Of a DNA stretch of 64,000 nt, positions 45,227 to 54,614 are shown in pieces. How positions within the stretch are numbered: the stretch's first letter is position 1; each line of letters opens with the position of its first letter. The DNA comes from CAWDMC01 sp963803295 (GTDB lineage Bacteria > Acidobacteriota > Terriglobia > UBA7540). The position numbers and the translations under genes were made by a program. The stretch spans positions 620,001-684,000 of the forward strand of contig CAWDMC010000023.1 of NCBI GenBank assembly GCA_963803295.1. The letters are read 5' to 3'. The notes below the pieces were generated by a model. The model was not told the origin of the DNA, made no database searches, and saw nothing but the letters and a program-made list of their open reading frames with translations.

Positions 45227-46390
45227 TTGCACGTCGTTCTTCTGAACCATTGGTACGATGCCAGGTTCGCGTCAGCGGACGATCTGTTGGAGGCTTATCC
45301 CACTCTGCAGGGTTGGGCGGATGCTCTGCAGGCGGAAGGAGCTGAGGTCACCGTCCTCCAACGCTTCCATCGTGAAATCAGGCATCGACACCATAACGTC
45401 AGCTTTGTGCTGGTTCCAGACAGGTACGGTCCTAAGATCCGGGCGTGGCAGATTCCGTGGTCGTTCAATCGCGCTATCCAAAAAGTGTGCCGATTGAGCT
45501 CATCCGGAACCCAGGCGTGCGCGGTGCATTTCAATGGCCTGCTTTTCCCACTACAACTTCGAACCCTGAGAGCCGCGCTACCTAGCCAAATCCCCATCGT
45601 AGCGCAGCATCATGGCGAAAGGCCCTGGCGGGGAGTCCGCAGCTCGATACAAAGGTGGGGTCTTAGAGCTGCCGACGGCTTCTTCTTCGCTGCATCTGAA
45701 CTGTCATCACCTTGGGTTGAGCGGGGTATGATACTTCGTGACCAGCGGGTTTACCAGGTGATGGAGGGGTCGACGACCTTCGGCAGAGCGGGCCGCGCCG
45801 CAGCCCGTGGACAAACTGGTATGAGCGGTAATCCGGTTCTCCTCTGGGTCGGGCGCCTGATCGCCCTAAAAGACCCACTGACGGTTTTGAACGGCTTTGA
45901 GAGAATCCTTTTGGATGCACCCAACGCGCGACTTTACATGGTCTATGCCGACGAACATCTCTTAAGAGAAATTCGGCTCCGGATTGAGAGCAATGCCTTG
46001 CTGAAGAAATCGGTTATTCTTTTGGGTTCCTTTCCTCATTCCAGGCTAAAGGCAGTTTATAACAGCGCTGATTATTTCGTTCTTGGCAGCCACTACGAGG
46101 GCAGCGGGTACGCTTTAGCTGAGGCCATGGCTTGCGGAGTGGTGCCTGTCGTAACAGACATTCCTTCCTTCCAGGTAATGACGGGTGGAGGTGTGATCGG
46201 AGCCTGCTGGCACCCAGGCGACAGCGATGCTTTTGCTTCGGCGTTTCTGCGAGTGCGGCGTCAGCCGATCGAAGTTCTCTCAGACGCGGCTGTTCGCTTC
46301 TTCGAAGAGCATTTGAGCTTTGCCGCAATCGCTCGCAAGGCTCTAAGGGCCTACGAAGGGCTTGCGGCCGAGCGGGCGGGGCGTGGATGA
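45227..46390 (+). CDS. Family 4 glycosyltransferase
   Basis: 387 residues, TTG start (LHVVLLNHWYD) after GGAGC. The C-terminal GT-B half has NPVLLWVGRLIALKDPLTVL near 195-214, and ADYFVLGSHYEGSGYALAEA near 283-302 with the two donor-site glutamates. A nucleotide sugar is the likely donor. It overlaps the next GT4 by ATGA (46387-46390), so both are made together. It may add one residue to a surface glycan or glycosylated product in the 41-56 kb cluster. Confidence 0.88.
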   Translation: MHVVLLNHWYDARFASADDLLEAYPTLQGWADALQAEGAEVTVLQRFHREIRHRHHNVSFVLVPDRYGPKIRAWQIPWSFNRAIQKVCRLSSSGTQACAVHFNGLLFPLQLRTLRAALPSQIPIVAQHHGERPWRGVRSSIQRWGLRAADGFFFAASELSSPWVERGMILRDQRVYQVMEGSTTFGRAGRAAARGQTGMSGNPVLLWVGRLIALKDPLTVLNGFERILLDAPNARLYMVYADEHLLREIRLRIESNALLKKSVILLGSFPHSRLKAVYNSADYFVLGSHYEGSGYALAEAMACGVVPVVTDIPSFQVMTGGGVIGACWHPGDSDAFASAFLRVRRQPIEVLSDAAVRFFEEHLSFAAIARKALRAYEGLAAERAGRG

Positions 46391-47505
46391 AGATTGCGCT
46401 GATCGTACCGGGCGGGGTTGACCGGACTGGCCGTGAACGCGTCATCCCGGTGGTGCTGAATCTGATCGAGAGGCTCGCGCGGCGCCACACTGTGCTTGTT
46501 ATCGCCCTAGAACATGAGCGTGAGTGGTGCCGGTATCGCCTGTTAGGGGCTCAAGTCGTCAATTTGGGGCGGACCGTGGGGTTTGGACGCGCGGCCCGGT
46601 GGGTTATTCGGCTGCAGGGGCTTCTCGCGGCGCTCCGCGCCGAAGGCGGGAACTTTGATGTGCTGCACGCAATTTGGATTAGAGGCTCAGGGGGCCTGGC
46701 AGCGGCGGCAGGGCGCCTTCTTCGGGTTCCGGTGGTCGCAAGCGTTGGAGGGGGTGAATTGATATCGCTGCCGGAAATTGACTATGGCGGAGGCAGGAGT
46801 TGGGTCGGCCGCCTCGAGAGTTCCCTGGTCATGCAGTCGGTCCAGGCCGTCACAGGCGGCAGCCGTTATGCGTTGAGGCCCTGCACGGCTCGCCGTCCGG
46901 ACGCTGTCTGGCTTCCCCTCGGTGTAGATGCCTCTCTCTTCAGCGAGAAGGTTGAAAGATGTCCGGGGCCGCCCTGGAGGCTCTTGCATGTGGCCAGCAT
47001 CAATAAAGTGAAGGATCAGCAGACCTTGATACGAGCGATGCGGCTGGTTCGGCAACGCAATCCACGAGTCGAGCTGGACTGCATCGGTACCGACACGCTG
47101 GGCAATCGCCTACAACAAGCCTCAGCAGATCTTGAGGGACAAGTCAGATTCTTAGACTTTAGGCCGCTCGACGCCGTCGTCCCCTTCTACCGCCGGGCCC
47201 ATCTGCACCTTCAATCCTCACTCCACGAAAGTATGGGAGCGGCTGTATTGGAAGCTGGCGCGGCCGGTGTGCCTACTGTGGGAACCGCTGTAGGCCTCGT
47301 CAGGGAGATGGCGCCGAGCGCAGCTCTGGCCGTGCCCCAAGGAGACGCAGAGGCGCTCGCCGATGGAATCATCACCCTGCTGGCCGACGAGGAGCGTCGC
47401 CGGCGCTTGGGCAGGGCGGCCCAGGAGTTTTCTAGAGCCTACGACGCCGATTGGACCGCCGCACAGTTCGAGGCTCTCTACGCCAAGATCTCCAGGCGTT
47501 CCTAA
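46387..47505 (+). CDS. Family 4 glycosyltransferase
   Basis: 372 residues beginning MKIALIVPGGVDRTGRERVI, a standard GT4 N-terminus. VASVGGGELI (acceptor side), WRLLHVASINKVKDQQTLIR and AHLHLQSSLHESMGAAVLEA (E...E motif; LHES replaces the common YEG) are visible. Translation is coupled with the upstream GT4 through ATGA. It is convergent with the flippase gene, 52 bases away. Confidence 0.88.
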   Translation: MKIALIVPGGVDRTGRERVIPVVLNLIERLARRHTVLVIALEHEREWCRYRLLGAQVVNLGRTVGFGRAARWVIRLQGLLAALRAEGGNFDVLHAIWIRGSGGLAAAAGRLLRVPVVASVGGGELISLPEIDYGGGRSWVGRLESSLVMQSVQAVTGGSRYALRPCTARRPDAVWLPLGVDASLFSEKVERCPGPPWRLLHVASINKVKDQQTLIRAMRLVRQRNPRVELDCIGTDTLGNRLQQASADLEGQVRFLDFRPLDAVVPFYRRAHLHLQSSLHESMGAAVLEAGAAGVPTVGTAVGLVREMAPSAALAVPQGDAEALADGIITLLADEERRRRLGRAAQEFSRAYDADWTAAQFEALYAKISRRS

Positions 47506-47557
47506 AGGCCGTTCCACCTGTTAAGGGACGTCCGCGGCCATCGGTAACGGGTCTTAC

Positions 47558-49092
47558 TTAATTGACTCGACGGCCGAGAATCTGTTGCCACAGCCTGGCA
47601 AACCGAAGGCGTACGGGCTCTTCAGTGGGCTGTCTTGCCAAGAAATGGAATAGCCAACCTCCGCCGTAAACCGCACTCGCCAAAACCAAGTCGAGCGACA
47701 GTCCCAGATAGCTCTGAGGTGCACAAAGTTGCTTCAACAAAAGAAGTGCAGCGGTCATCAGGGTCGTGAGACCAAGCGGCAGCAGGTAAGCCCGGCGCAG
47801 AAAATCCCACACTTGGATTCCTAAAAGGCGGCACAGATGTCGAGGCAAGAAAAACAAGCTCGTGCCGGCCAAAGGGATCGCTGTCCCCAAGGCGACGCCC
47901 ATAATTCCCCAACGGCGAAGCAGCGCGACGCTGAGAACCAGATTTGCCGCTCCGTCGACCGAAATGGCCCAGGTCAGCGGGCGGAGCCGTCCCAAACCCA
48001 TCAGAATCCTGGCAGAACCCGCCTGAGCAAGGAACAAGGTCTTGGAGACGACAAGGATTAGCAAAACAGGATAGCTCGAAACGTACTTGGAGCCGACCCA
48101 GACTGCGATGATCGGCTTGCCGAGCGCAATCAAAACGGCACACAACGGGAACATCACCAGCGCGCAAGCTTGATTTGCTGCTACAAAGGTTCGGCGGAGC
48201 CTCTCGTAGTCCCCGCGCGTTTCGTACTCACTCGCCATGGGCGTGAAGATTTGCGCCATGCTGTTGACAATGCCCGATGGGTATTCAGACAGTCTTGATC
48301 CAATTGAGTAATGAGTGATCGCGGCGGATGAAAGAAACGCTCCAATGACGATGGCGTCCGACTGAAATCGGAGGTTCTCAGCAACTGAGAGGATGAACAG
48401 GACCAAGCCAAACCCAGACAATTCACGTAGCATGCTCCTATCGATGTATTTCGGCGCGAGACGGATGGGAGTCAGACGACGGACAAGGAAGGCACAGGCC
48501 AGATTTCGGACGACATTGATCGACACCGTGATGAAGGCCATCGCTCGAAGCCCTCCGCCCGCCGTCAGTGCCAGGAAGATCAACAGACCCCGAAAGAGGG
48601 CAGCGGAGATATGAATGAGGTTGAGGTTCTCATAGGCTTGGTAGCCTTCGAGAATGCAGCCGAACACACTCAGGGGAAATCCGAAGGCAGCGTCCGCTCC
48701 CACCAGAATCGCCAGAACGCGCGCAGTCTCCAGGAGATCGGTGGGAATTTTGAATACGGATCCGAGGTAGTGTGCGGCTATTGCGGCAATCGCGAGAACC
48801 GCGAGCCCCAGGGCGCCGCAGGCCGCCAAGCTGGTGTTGACAAAACGCGTGAGCGATCGTTCGTCACCAAGGACGACGAACCGAGCAACGTAGCGGGGTA
48901 CGGCAGCGAGAATGCCGAAATCGAACAGTCCGTAGTAAGCGCTAAGCGAAAAGACCAGTATCCAGATCCCAAAACTGGTATCGCCGAGCCGGTGGAGAAT
49001 GAAAGGAGACAAAACGAATCCCACCGCAAGTTGAACAGCAAGTCGCAGCCAGCCAGAAATGACGTTTCTCGCGGCTCGGGTTTTCGATTCAT
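47558..49092 (-). CDS. Wzx-type polysaccharide flippase (frameshift near the start)
   Basis: About 500 residues, 12-14 membrane helices, with FILHRLGDTSFGIWILVFSL and GLFDFGILAAVPRYVA typical of RfbX/Wzx flippases. The uninterrupted frame begins at a GTG (49024), which lacks the first helix start. Upstream in-frame residues RNVISGWLRLAVQLAVG clearly belong to the protein. An ATG at 49092 (MNRK) fits if the A-run after it (49082-49085) is one base longer, giving MNRKTRAARNVISGWL. The gene is likely intact in nature. It flips an undecaprenyl-linked product made by this cluster. Confidence 0.8.
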
Positions 49093-49204
49093 TTCGCCTG
49101 CAGCGTGATCATTCCGGGGATTGCGTCGCTGGGTTTGAATCGCTGCGATCCCTTAGACTGGTGCAATAAACGGAAGACATCTTCTTGCCCGTCAAAAGGC
49201 TGAT

Positions 49205-50044
49205 TCAGCGAGCCACCCGCTCGAAGGTCAGCAACAGGTGATCGGCCAGATTCCGCATCAGAGGAATGCGACCGAGCCAAGGGTCGATGCTGGCCGCAAA
49301 GTTCATGATTCTAGGGAACCTGTTAGCGTGTTTCTCGAAATACGTGGGAGGCAGGGCCACGCCGACTCCCCTCCATCCGCATAGACGGAAGTGGGGGCCG
49401 AAAGCGCGTCGAAGCTTACGGATAGATGGATACCAGCAGGCAACCCAGATGTCGTCCACGAGCCGGACATGCACCGGACCCGGCCCGAGCCGGCGAAACG
49501 CCTGTTGGAACCTCCCCTGCCAGAGGAATAAGAGGATTTCCCAGGCGACACACTTGCCCGCCATACAGAGGACCAGCTTGGCCCCTGGCTTGAGAAGACG
49601 CGCCAGATTCCGGCCCACACTGGCGAGGTCCTTAACGCAGTTCAACGCTCCAAAGTTAGAGAACGCCCCATCAAACGGCCCGGCACTTTCCAGATGTAGG
49701 ATGTCTCGGGCCGCCAGAAGTCTTAGATTGACCAGTGTACCCAGTTCCGACGAGGCGATGCGTCGGCGAGCCTGCTCAAGCATCTTGGGCGACTCTTCGC
49801 AGGCCCACACCTCGATTCCGAAGTCTGCCAAATGTGCGGCATCTACCCCCGTAGCGCAATCAATTTCCAGAACGCGATTCCCAGAACGAAAGCAAAGCTC
49901 CAGTTCCCGCCAAACTAAAATGCGTTGTGCGTGACCCGTGGCAGAATTAGTAAACACCACGTCGAAGGTATCTGCGATCGCGTCGCGAGCAATCGCGCAC
50001 GGAGTGATATGGGCTTCCATGGATTTCTCAAAAGTCATCTTCAC
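49205..50044 (-). CDS. SAM-dependent methyltransferase
   Basis: 279 residues. Motif I reads VLEIDCATGVDAAHLADFGI near 57-76, with an unusual Asp-Cys-Ala in place of GCGTG, then EVWACEESPKMLEQARRR and FDGAFSNFGALNCVKDLASV. The fold is class I. The N-terminus FDVVFTNSATGHAQRILVWR resembles the methyltransferase at 44411-45224, which also has the SNF-x-L motif, so the two are probably paralogues within the same cluster. Substrate unknown. Confidence 0.82.
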   Translation of the reverse strand: MKMTFEKSMEAHITPCAIARDAIADTFDVVFTNSATGHAQRILVWRELELCFRSGNRVLEIDCATGVDAAHLADFGIEVWACEESPKMLEQARRRIASSELGTLVNLRLLAARDILHLESAGPFDGAFSNFGALNCVKDLASVGRNLARLLKPGAKLVLCMAGKCVAWEILLFLWQGRFQQAFRRLGPGPVHVRLVDDIWVACWYPSIRKLRRAFGPHFRLCGWRGVGVALPPTYFEKHANRFPRIMNFAASIDPWLGRIPLMRNLADHLLLTFERVAR

Positions 50045-50150
50045 TATGCACGACGTTCCAGATTAAGCTACGAGGACTCTTGATTGACCTCGAGTACAGC
50101 ACCCCAGGGTGGAATCTGTCGGTCCCCGCAGGCCTAACATTTAAGATCCC

Positions 50151-51116
50151 TTATCGCGAAGCTGCGATGCCCGTGCCGCCGTGTGGCGATCCGCAGTGCT
50201 CGACAGGCTTGGCGGCCGTAACGACCACCAGCGGCGGCCGACGGTGGGACGCAACCCGTTCAAAACCGGCGCGCGTCACATAGACAATTAGTTCCGCGGC
50301 GGTCGAGAGTCTAGACAGGTAAGGCGGCCTTGGCTGGTCTTGAATAAGTCGTCCCTCACGGATAAAGCTATCCCAGCCTCCATCCGATTCGAGATCGATG
50401 TTATCGATGTAAAGGCATCCACCGGGACGCAATACCCGAAAAGCCTCTTCCACATACCGCCAGCGATCGATCTCCTCCAAATGTTCAAACATGTCAGTGG
50501 TGTAGACCACATGGAACGAGTTGTCGCGAAACTCACCCAAACCCACACCCTGCAATCGGATTAGCCGGACATTATTGAGTTCACCCAAGCGGCTTGAAGC
50601 GTAAGCCAGCATGTGGGCTGAGATGTCAGCACCCGTCCATGATCGGCAATGTGGGGCCAAGGCAAAGCCGACACGGCCGATGCCGCAGCCAATCTCCAGG
50701 ACGTCTTGTTGATCAGTTAGAAGGAGGAGTTCGGTCAGTTCCCGAAAGCTTTTCAGTCCGGACTCACGGATTCTGGTCTCGTCGCGCTCTCCGCAAGCCG
50801 CCTCGGCAGCCTGCCATGGAGTAGGAGTGAGCGCGTTCCATACTTCGGCATACTCGCGGCGCCCCAAATCATCGAGAAGCGGCCATTGGGTGCGCCGAAG
50901 CGCGCGTTCGGCGTACCCCCACGAGTACGCCGTAACAAAGGCAGTCATGACCAAAGCCAAGAGCGTAGCCGATCCCGCGTGAACGGCAACGGCGAAAACC
51001 AAACCCCCTCCACTCGAGAGGGCCACGGCTGCCGGCAGCCAGCGGTACTTGCGCACGAAACTCGAAGCTGTCGACCGTATATTGACCTTTGCCCGCAAAT
51101 TGGTCTTCCTCCCCAC
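50151..51116 (-). CDS. Membrane-anchored class I SAM methyltransferase
   Basis: 321 residues. The N-terminus has two hydrophobic segments (WLPAAVALSSGGGLVFAVAV and LLALVMTAFVTAYSWGYAE, about 26-68). A methyltransferase domain follows: VLEIGCGIGRVGFALAPHC near 138-156, FHVVYTTDMFEHLEEIDRW near 207 and FRVLRPGGCLYIDN. The anchoring suggests a lipid-linked substrate at the inner membrane, consistent with the flippase gene downstream. Its start lies about 110 bases after the SPASM radical SAM stop. Confidence 0.85.
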   Translation of the reverse strand: MGRKTNLRAKVNIRSTASSFVRKYRWLPAAVALSSGGGLVFAVAVHAGSATLLALVMTAFVTAYSWGYAERALRRTQWPLLDDLGRREYAEVWNALTPTPWQAAEAACGERDETRIRESGLKSFRELTELLLLTDQQDVLEIGCGIGRVGFALAPHCRSWTGADISAHMLAYASSRLGELNNVRLIRLQGVGLGEFRDNSFHVVYTTDMFEHLEEIDRWRYVEEAFRVLRPGGCLYIDNIDLESDGGWDSFIREGRLIQDQPRPPYLSRLSTAAELIVYVTRAGFERVASHRRPPLVVVTAAKPVEHCGSPHGGTGIAASR

Positions 51117-51229
51117 CTTCTATGGCGTGCGGGATGCGCACGTGTGGCTGTGATGCGGTCATCTGCACAGCGAGCTTTAGCCAGCTTGAGGCAACGTTTG
51201 TTGCAGCCCAAACCCAACGTTCATTCTGT

Positions 51230-52327
51230 CTATCCGCCGATCTGCGAAGAATGGGTGACGATCGCAGGTGCTGGGTACGGTCTGTCTGCTTTTTCCTCTG
51301 AAACGTGAAGTGAACAGACACATTTCTGGCACACAGAATTACTCGGAACGTCGAGTTCTCTCCTAAACCTGATCGCTGCCTCACTGTTGAGAATTGTGTA
51401 GAGAGGACTATCGCTGAGATTTCCCAGGGGGGCATGAAAGAAGCAGGGGCGCACCGTGCCGTCCGCTTCAACCACACTTGAAACCCAGGGCGCGTTGCAG
51501 CGCGGGGCGATGAACGGAGCCTGCCCAAGGTGGGCCCGAAAGTGGTGGACGATCCGTCGCAGTTTCTCGGGGCTCTCCATGACAAAGCCAGTGGCGATAT
51601 CGTCGAAGTTCTCGTGGATCAACGCTTCGGTCTCCGTGGCCAGATCATCGACCTCCGTAGCGTCCAAGGCCACCGTCGCTTGACGCTCTGGCGTCCAGCC
51701 TTCAGGGCGATTAAAAGCCTGCGAGCTGACGTCAGCAGCTAGAAAGGAAATGGAGTTCAAACCGATTTCCTTGGCCGCCCGTACAGTCTGACGGAGGCTT
51801 CCCAGGTTTGCCCTCTGCACCGTGCATCTTCCGGAAACGAGAATCTCAGGACGAATCTCCCGTAGGGCCTTGATTCCCTCCGCAAGCCTCTGGAATGCTT
51901 TGGGGACACTGCGAATGCGATCGTGGATCTCTGCGGGGCCGTCGAGAGAGACGATCACGTCATCGACATTCTCCGCGACCGGGCGCGCTCGGGATTTCAG
52001 CAGGAGGCCGGTTGTCAGGATGGTGATTCGTATGCCTTCGGGACGAAGGAGGCGGCACAGCGAGCCTAGGTCCGAGTGCATCAGCGGTTCTCCGCCCGAG
52101 AGCACAACCCAGCGCACTCCCAACGCCCGAATTGAATCCAAGTGCGGCTGAAGATCGTCACTCGTGACTTCCCGGACTTGGCGAAGCCGCCAGATGTCAC
52201 ACATAACGCAGCGACAATTGCAACGGTTGTGGGGGAACAAAACCAAGATGGGCAGTGCGTGGATGCGGTGGTTGGCTTGTTCGAAAGCCGGCGTGCCGTT
52301 CGAGATTGGGTCCAGCTTGTTCATCAT
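51230..52327 (-). CDS. Radical SAM protein with SPASM-like C-terminal domain
   Basis: 365 residues. The radical SAM cluster motif is FPHNRCNCRCVMCDIW (CxxxCxxC, residues about 36-43), then VVLSGGEPLMHSDL (SAM binding) and VDDVIVSLDGPAEIHDRIR. The C-terminus has CNAPWVSSVVEADGTVRPCF and NSVCQKCVC, supplying the extra cysteines of a SPASM-type auxiliary cluster. Such enzymes modify peptides, sugars or alcohols. No small precursor-peptide gene was found within about 120 bases on either side. Co-directional with neighbouring methyltransferases. Confidence 0.9.
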   Translation of the reverse strand: MMNKLDPISNGTPAFEQANHRIHALPILVLFPHNRCNCRCVMCDIWRLRQVREVTSDDLQPHLDSIRALGVRWVVLSGGEPLMHSDLGSLCRLLRPEGIRITILTTGLLLKSRARPVAENVDDVIVSLDGPAEIHDRIRSVPKAFQRLAEGIKALREIRPEILVSGRCTVQRANLGSLRQTVRAAKEIGLNSISFLAADVSSQAFNRPEGWTPERQATVALDATEVDDLATETEALIHENFDDIATGFVMESPEKLRRIVHHFRAHLGQAPFIAPRCNAPWVSSVVEADGTVRPCFFHAPLGNLSDSPLYTILNSEAAIRFRRELDVPSNSVCQKCVCSLHVSEEKADRPYPAPAIVTHSSQIGG

Positions 52328-52377
52328 CTCGACCGTGATGCCTTCGCCGGGCCGCGGCTATCAACCCTGGCTGCGGA

Positions 52378-53076
52378 TCAGCTTAAAAGGAAATGGTAGA
52401 CCACAACGGCTGGGACCGCGCACGCCTCCCGGAAGAAACTGCTCTTTCCGGCCCGGGCGAAAACAGGCTTCTCCGGCTCTCCCAGTCGGAGATCGTGACA
52501 ACCGACCAGGTTGAATCCTTCGGATCCAAACGACCTCTCAGTGTCCCTTTGGGTGTGCACAAATCCTTCGAGCTCGACCGATCCGTGCAGGTACCGAAAG
52601 CCGCAGCGCCATCCCCGTGCCTGGGCCTCCGGGTGTAAATCGGTGACAAAGAGTTCAGCACGCGGTCGCGAGACTCGCGAGAGTTCACGCGCTAAGGCGC
52701 GAATGTTGCCAACGTGGCCGACCGTAAAGGAGCACACGATGAAATCAGCTATCTGGGGTCGAAACGGGAGCGAGACGCAGTCGGCAAGAATGAGGCGATT
52801 TCTTAGGAGCGGGTTGGCGGCCGCCCGCGCGGTCATTTCCGCGGTAAAATCCACACCCACAACCGATCGAGCCCCGCGCACAAAGAGTCTCCGGAGCCAC
52901 CGGCCCGTTCCGCAACCCACGTCCAGCCCTTCCTTACCCTCCAGACTTGGAAGCAAGAGATCGAGTCCACGTTCCTCGAGGGCCAGAAGCGGGTTGGGAT
53001 CATCGTCGTAGGTTGCCGCCCATAGCCGATAACCCTCCTGGGCGGAGACGCGGCGCCTTTCAGAAGTTGCCGTCAC
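52378..53076 (-). CDS. SAM-dependent methyltransferase
   Basis: 232 residues from the GTG at 53076, which overlaps the stop of the upstream radical SAM gene (GTGA), a better start than a longer upstream option. EGLDVGCGTGRWLRRLFVRG and ARSVVGVDFTAEMTARA form motif I and the ribose-binding acid; ADFIVCSFTVGHVGNIRALA is motif IV. The UbiE-like core suggests a small-molecule or lipid-linked substrate. Coupling to a B12-type radical SAM enzyme suggests both act on one intermediate. Confidence 0.87.
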   Translation of the reverse strand: MTATSERRRVSAQEGYRLWAATYDDDPNPLLALEERGLDLLLPSLEGKEGLDVGCGTGRWLRRLFVRGARSVVGVDFTAEMTARAAANPLLRNRLILADCVSLPFRPQIADFIVCSFTVGHVGNIRALARELSRVSRPRAELFVTDLHPEAQARGWRCGFRYLHGSVELEGFVHTQRDTERSFGSEGFNLVGCHDLRLGEPEKPVFARAGKSSFFREACAVPAVVVYHFLLS

Positions 53077-54536
53077 AGGCTCTCCTCTTTGGGATTGCGG
53101 AGCCTGAAATACTGCCGCATCCATTTCAATTCGACGGGAAATGAATACACCCCTAGCCTGTAGCGCCAATCACTCAGTACTTTGAGCAGCCGGCGTCCCC
53201 ACGCGGGCAAGCGGATATCCTGAATGGTGGGCCATCGCGAAGTCACGACCACGTCGAAGTTGTCGATCAGCCGCTTCGTACCGCGGCTCAGCCATGGTGC
53301 AGAGGGATCCTTCTGCGTCGTGAACCTCTGCCAGCGATCGGTAGCCCATTCTTCCGGGTTGGTGGGGAACTGGACCTGATCCTCTACCCCCCCGTACATT
53401 CGCTCGCGCTGTGGAACCGGCGTGTAGGTGTTGATGATAATCTCAGCCTCCGGGTTAAGGCGTTTAACCTGGCGAATGAAACTAAGGCACTCGCGAGTAT
53501 CACGGTCGGGATCCCGGGGGTTGCCGATGCAAAAGGAGAACTCGGCGACGATGCCGAAACGACGTATGCGCGAGGCCAATTCCAGCGTCTGGCTCGTCTT
53601 GAGCTGCTTATTCATCTCCTCGAGAACCCAGTCCGAGCCCGATTCGGAGCCGACGTAGATCATCGTGCAACCCGCCCGGCGGAGTGCGGCGAGAGTCGCA
53701 TCGGAATAGCGCAACAAAATGTCGACGCGCGCTTCGCACCACCACCGTATATTCAGAGGAGTGATGCGTTCGGCGAGTTCGCGCGCGTACTCCTCGCGGA
53801 GGAAGAAATTGTTGTCGTAGAATTGCACCGCGTCGGCCCCGTATTTTTCCGCCAGGTGGCGGAGGATGGCGGCGGTGCGCTCGGGAGCCTCCACCTTCTC
53901 GCGGCTCCCGGAAAAGGTCACAACCCCGCAAAAGCTGCAGCGGTAGGGACAGCCGATGCTCGTCTGATGAACGGCGGTGCGCCTCCCGAGATAGGTGGGT
54001 AGAAGGTATCTCTCAACGGGCAATCGGTGATAGGGATACCACGGAAACGTGCCCGGGCTCTTCATCGGGCGCTCAGGATTGTGAAGGTGCCGGTTGTCAC
54101 GATCCTTGTAGGAGAGCCCCAGGATGCCTTCGAAGCCGCGCTTCTCGCGGAGAGCGTCGAGAAGCTCGACAAAGGTATCCTCTCCCTGACCTCGCACTGC
54201 AAAGTCGACATAGGGCGCATTGAGCGCAGCCTCCGTATAATTCGAGGGGAAATATCCACCCCAAACCGTGGGGACTTGAGGGAAGCGGGCGCGGAGTTCC
54301 GGCAGGGTCTCGACCGCACTCTTGGTCTGCGGTCCGGGCATGACGGTGACTGCCAGTAGCTCGACCGGATGCTCCTGCATCAGCGCCACCAGGGTCTCCC
54401 TGGGGCTCGGATCGAGATTTCCGTCCACGATCGCGTACTCTTCGCGGCCTTCCAGCATCGCTGCCATCGAGAGAATCGACAGCGGAAATCTGCGGTTGCG
54501 AGGTGTGGTCGCTTTCGGGTTGTAAAGAACGATCAT
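53073..54536 (-). CDS. B12-binding-domain radical SAM protein
   Basis: 487 residues. A cobalamin-binding-like Rossmann domain lies at the N-terminus (about 1-140: PTVWGGYFPSNYTEAAL and VDFAVRGQGEDTFVELLDAL), but the usual DxHxxG histidine is not obvious. The radical SAM core has SIGCPYRCSFCGVVTF near 195-210 and MIYVGSESGSDWVLEEMNK. The C-terminal extension is Trp/Arg-rich. Family members (BchE, HpnJ, P-methylases) do cyclisations, methylations or rearrangements. It overlaps the next methyltransferase by GTGA. Confidence 0.9.
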   Translation of the reverse strand: MIVLYNPKATTPRNRRFPLSILSMAAMLEGREEYAIVDGNLDPSPRETLVALMQEHPVELLAVTVMPGPQTKSAVETLPELRARFPQVPTVWGGYFPSNYTEAALNAPYVDFAVRGQGEDTFVELLDALREKRGFEGILGLSYKDRDNRHLHNPERPMKSPGTFPWYPYHRLPVERYLLPTYLGRRTAVHQTSIGCPYRCSFCGVVTFSGSREKVEAPERTAAILRHLAEKYGADAVQFYDNNFFLREEYARELAERITPLNIRWWCEARVDILLRYSDATLAALRRAGCTMIYVGSESGSDWVLEEMNKQLKTSQTLELASRIRRFGIVAEFSFCIGNPRDPDRDTRECLSFIRQVKRLNPEAEIIINTYTPVPQRERMYGGVEDQVQFPTNPEEWATDRWQRFTTQKDPSAPWLSRGTKRLIDNFDVVVTSRWPTIQDIRLPAWGRRLLKVLSDWRYRLGVYSFPVELKWMRQYFRLRNPKEESL

Positions 54537-54614
54537 GTCAGCAGGAACTTCCTAGATGTTCATGATTCAATTCGATTGTCTGGGGCCACCACGTCTCGGC
54601 GCGGTGCTCCGCGA

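Noticed and set aside
41379..53076. Lasso-peptide or other RiPP cluster because of HprK-like kinase and SPASM radical SAM
   Set aside because: No asparagine-synthetase-like cyclase, transglutaminase-like protease, PqqD domain or precursor peptide was seen; flippase and GTs favour a glycan.
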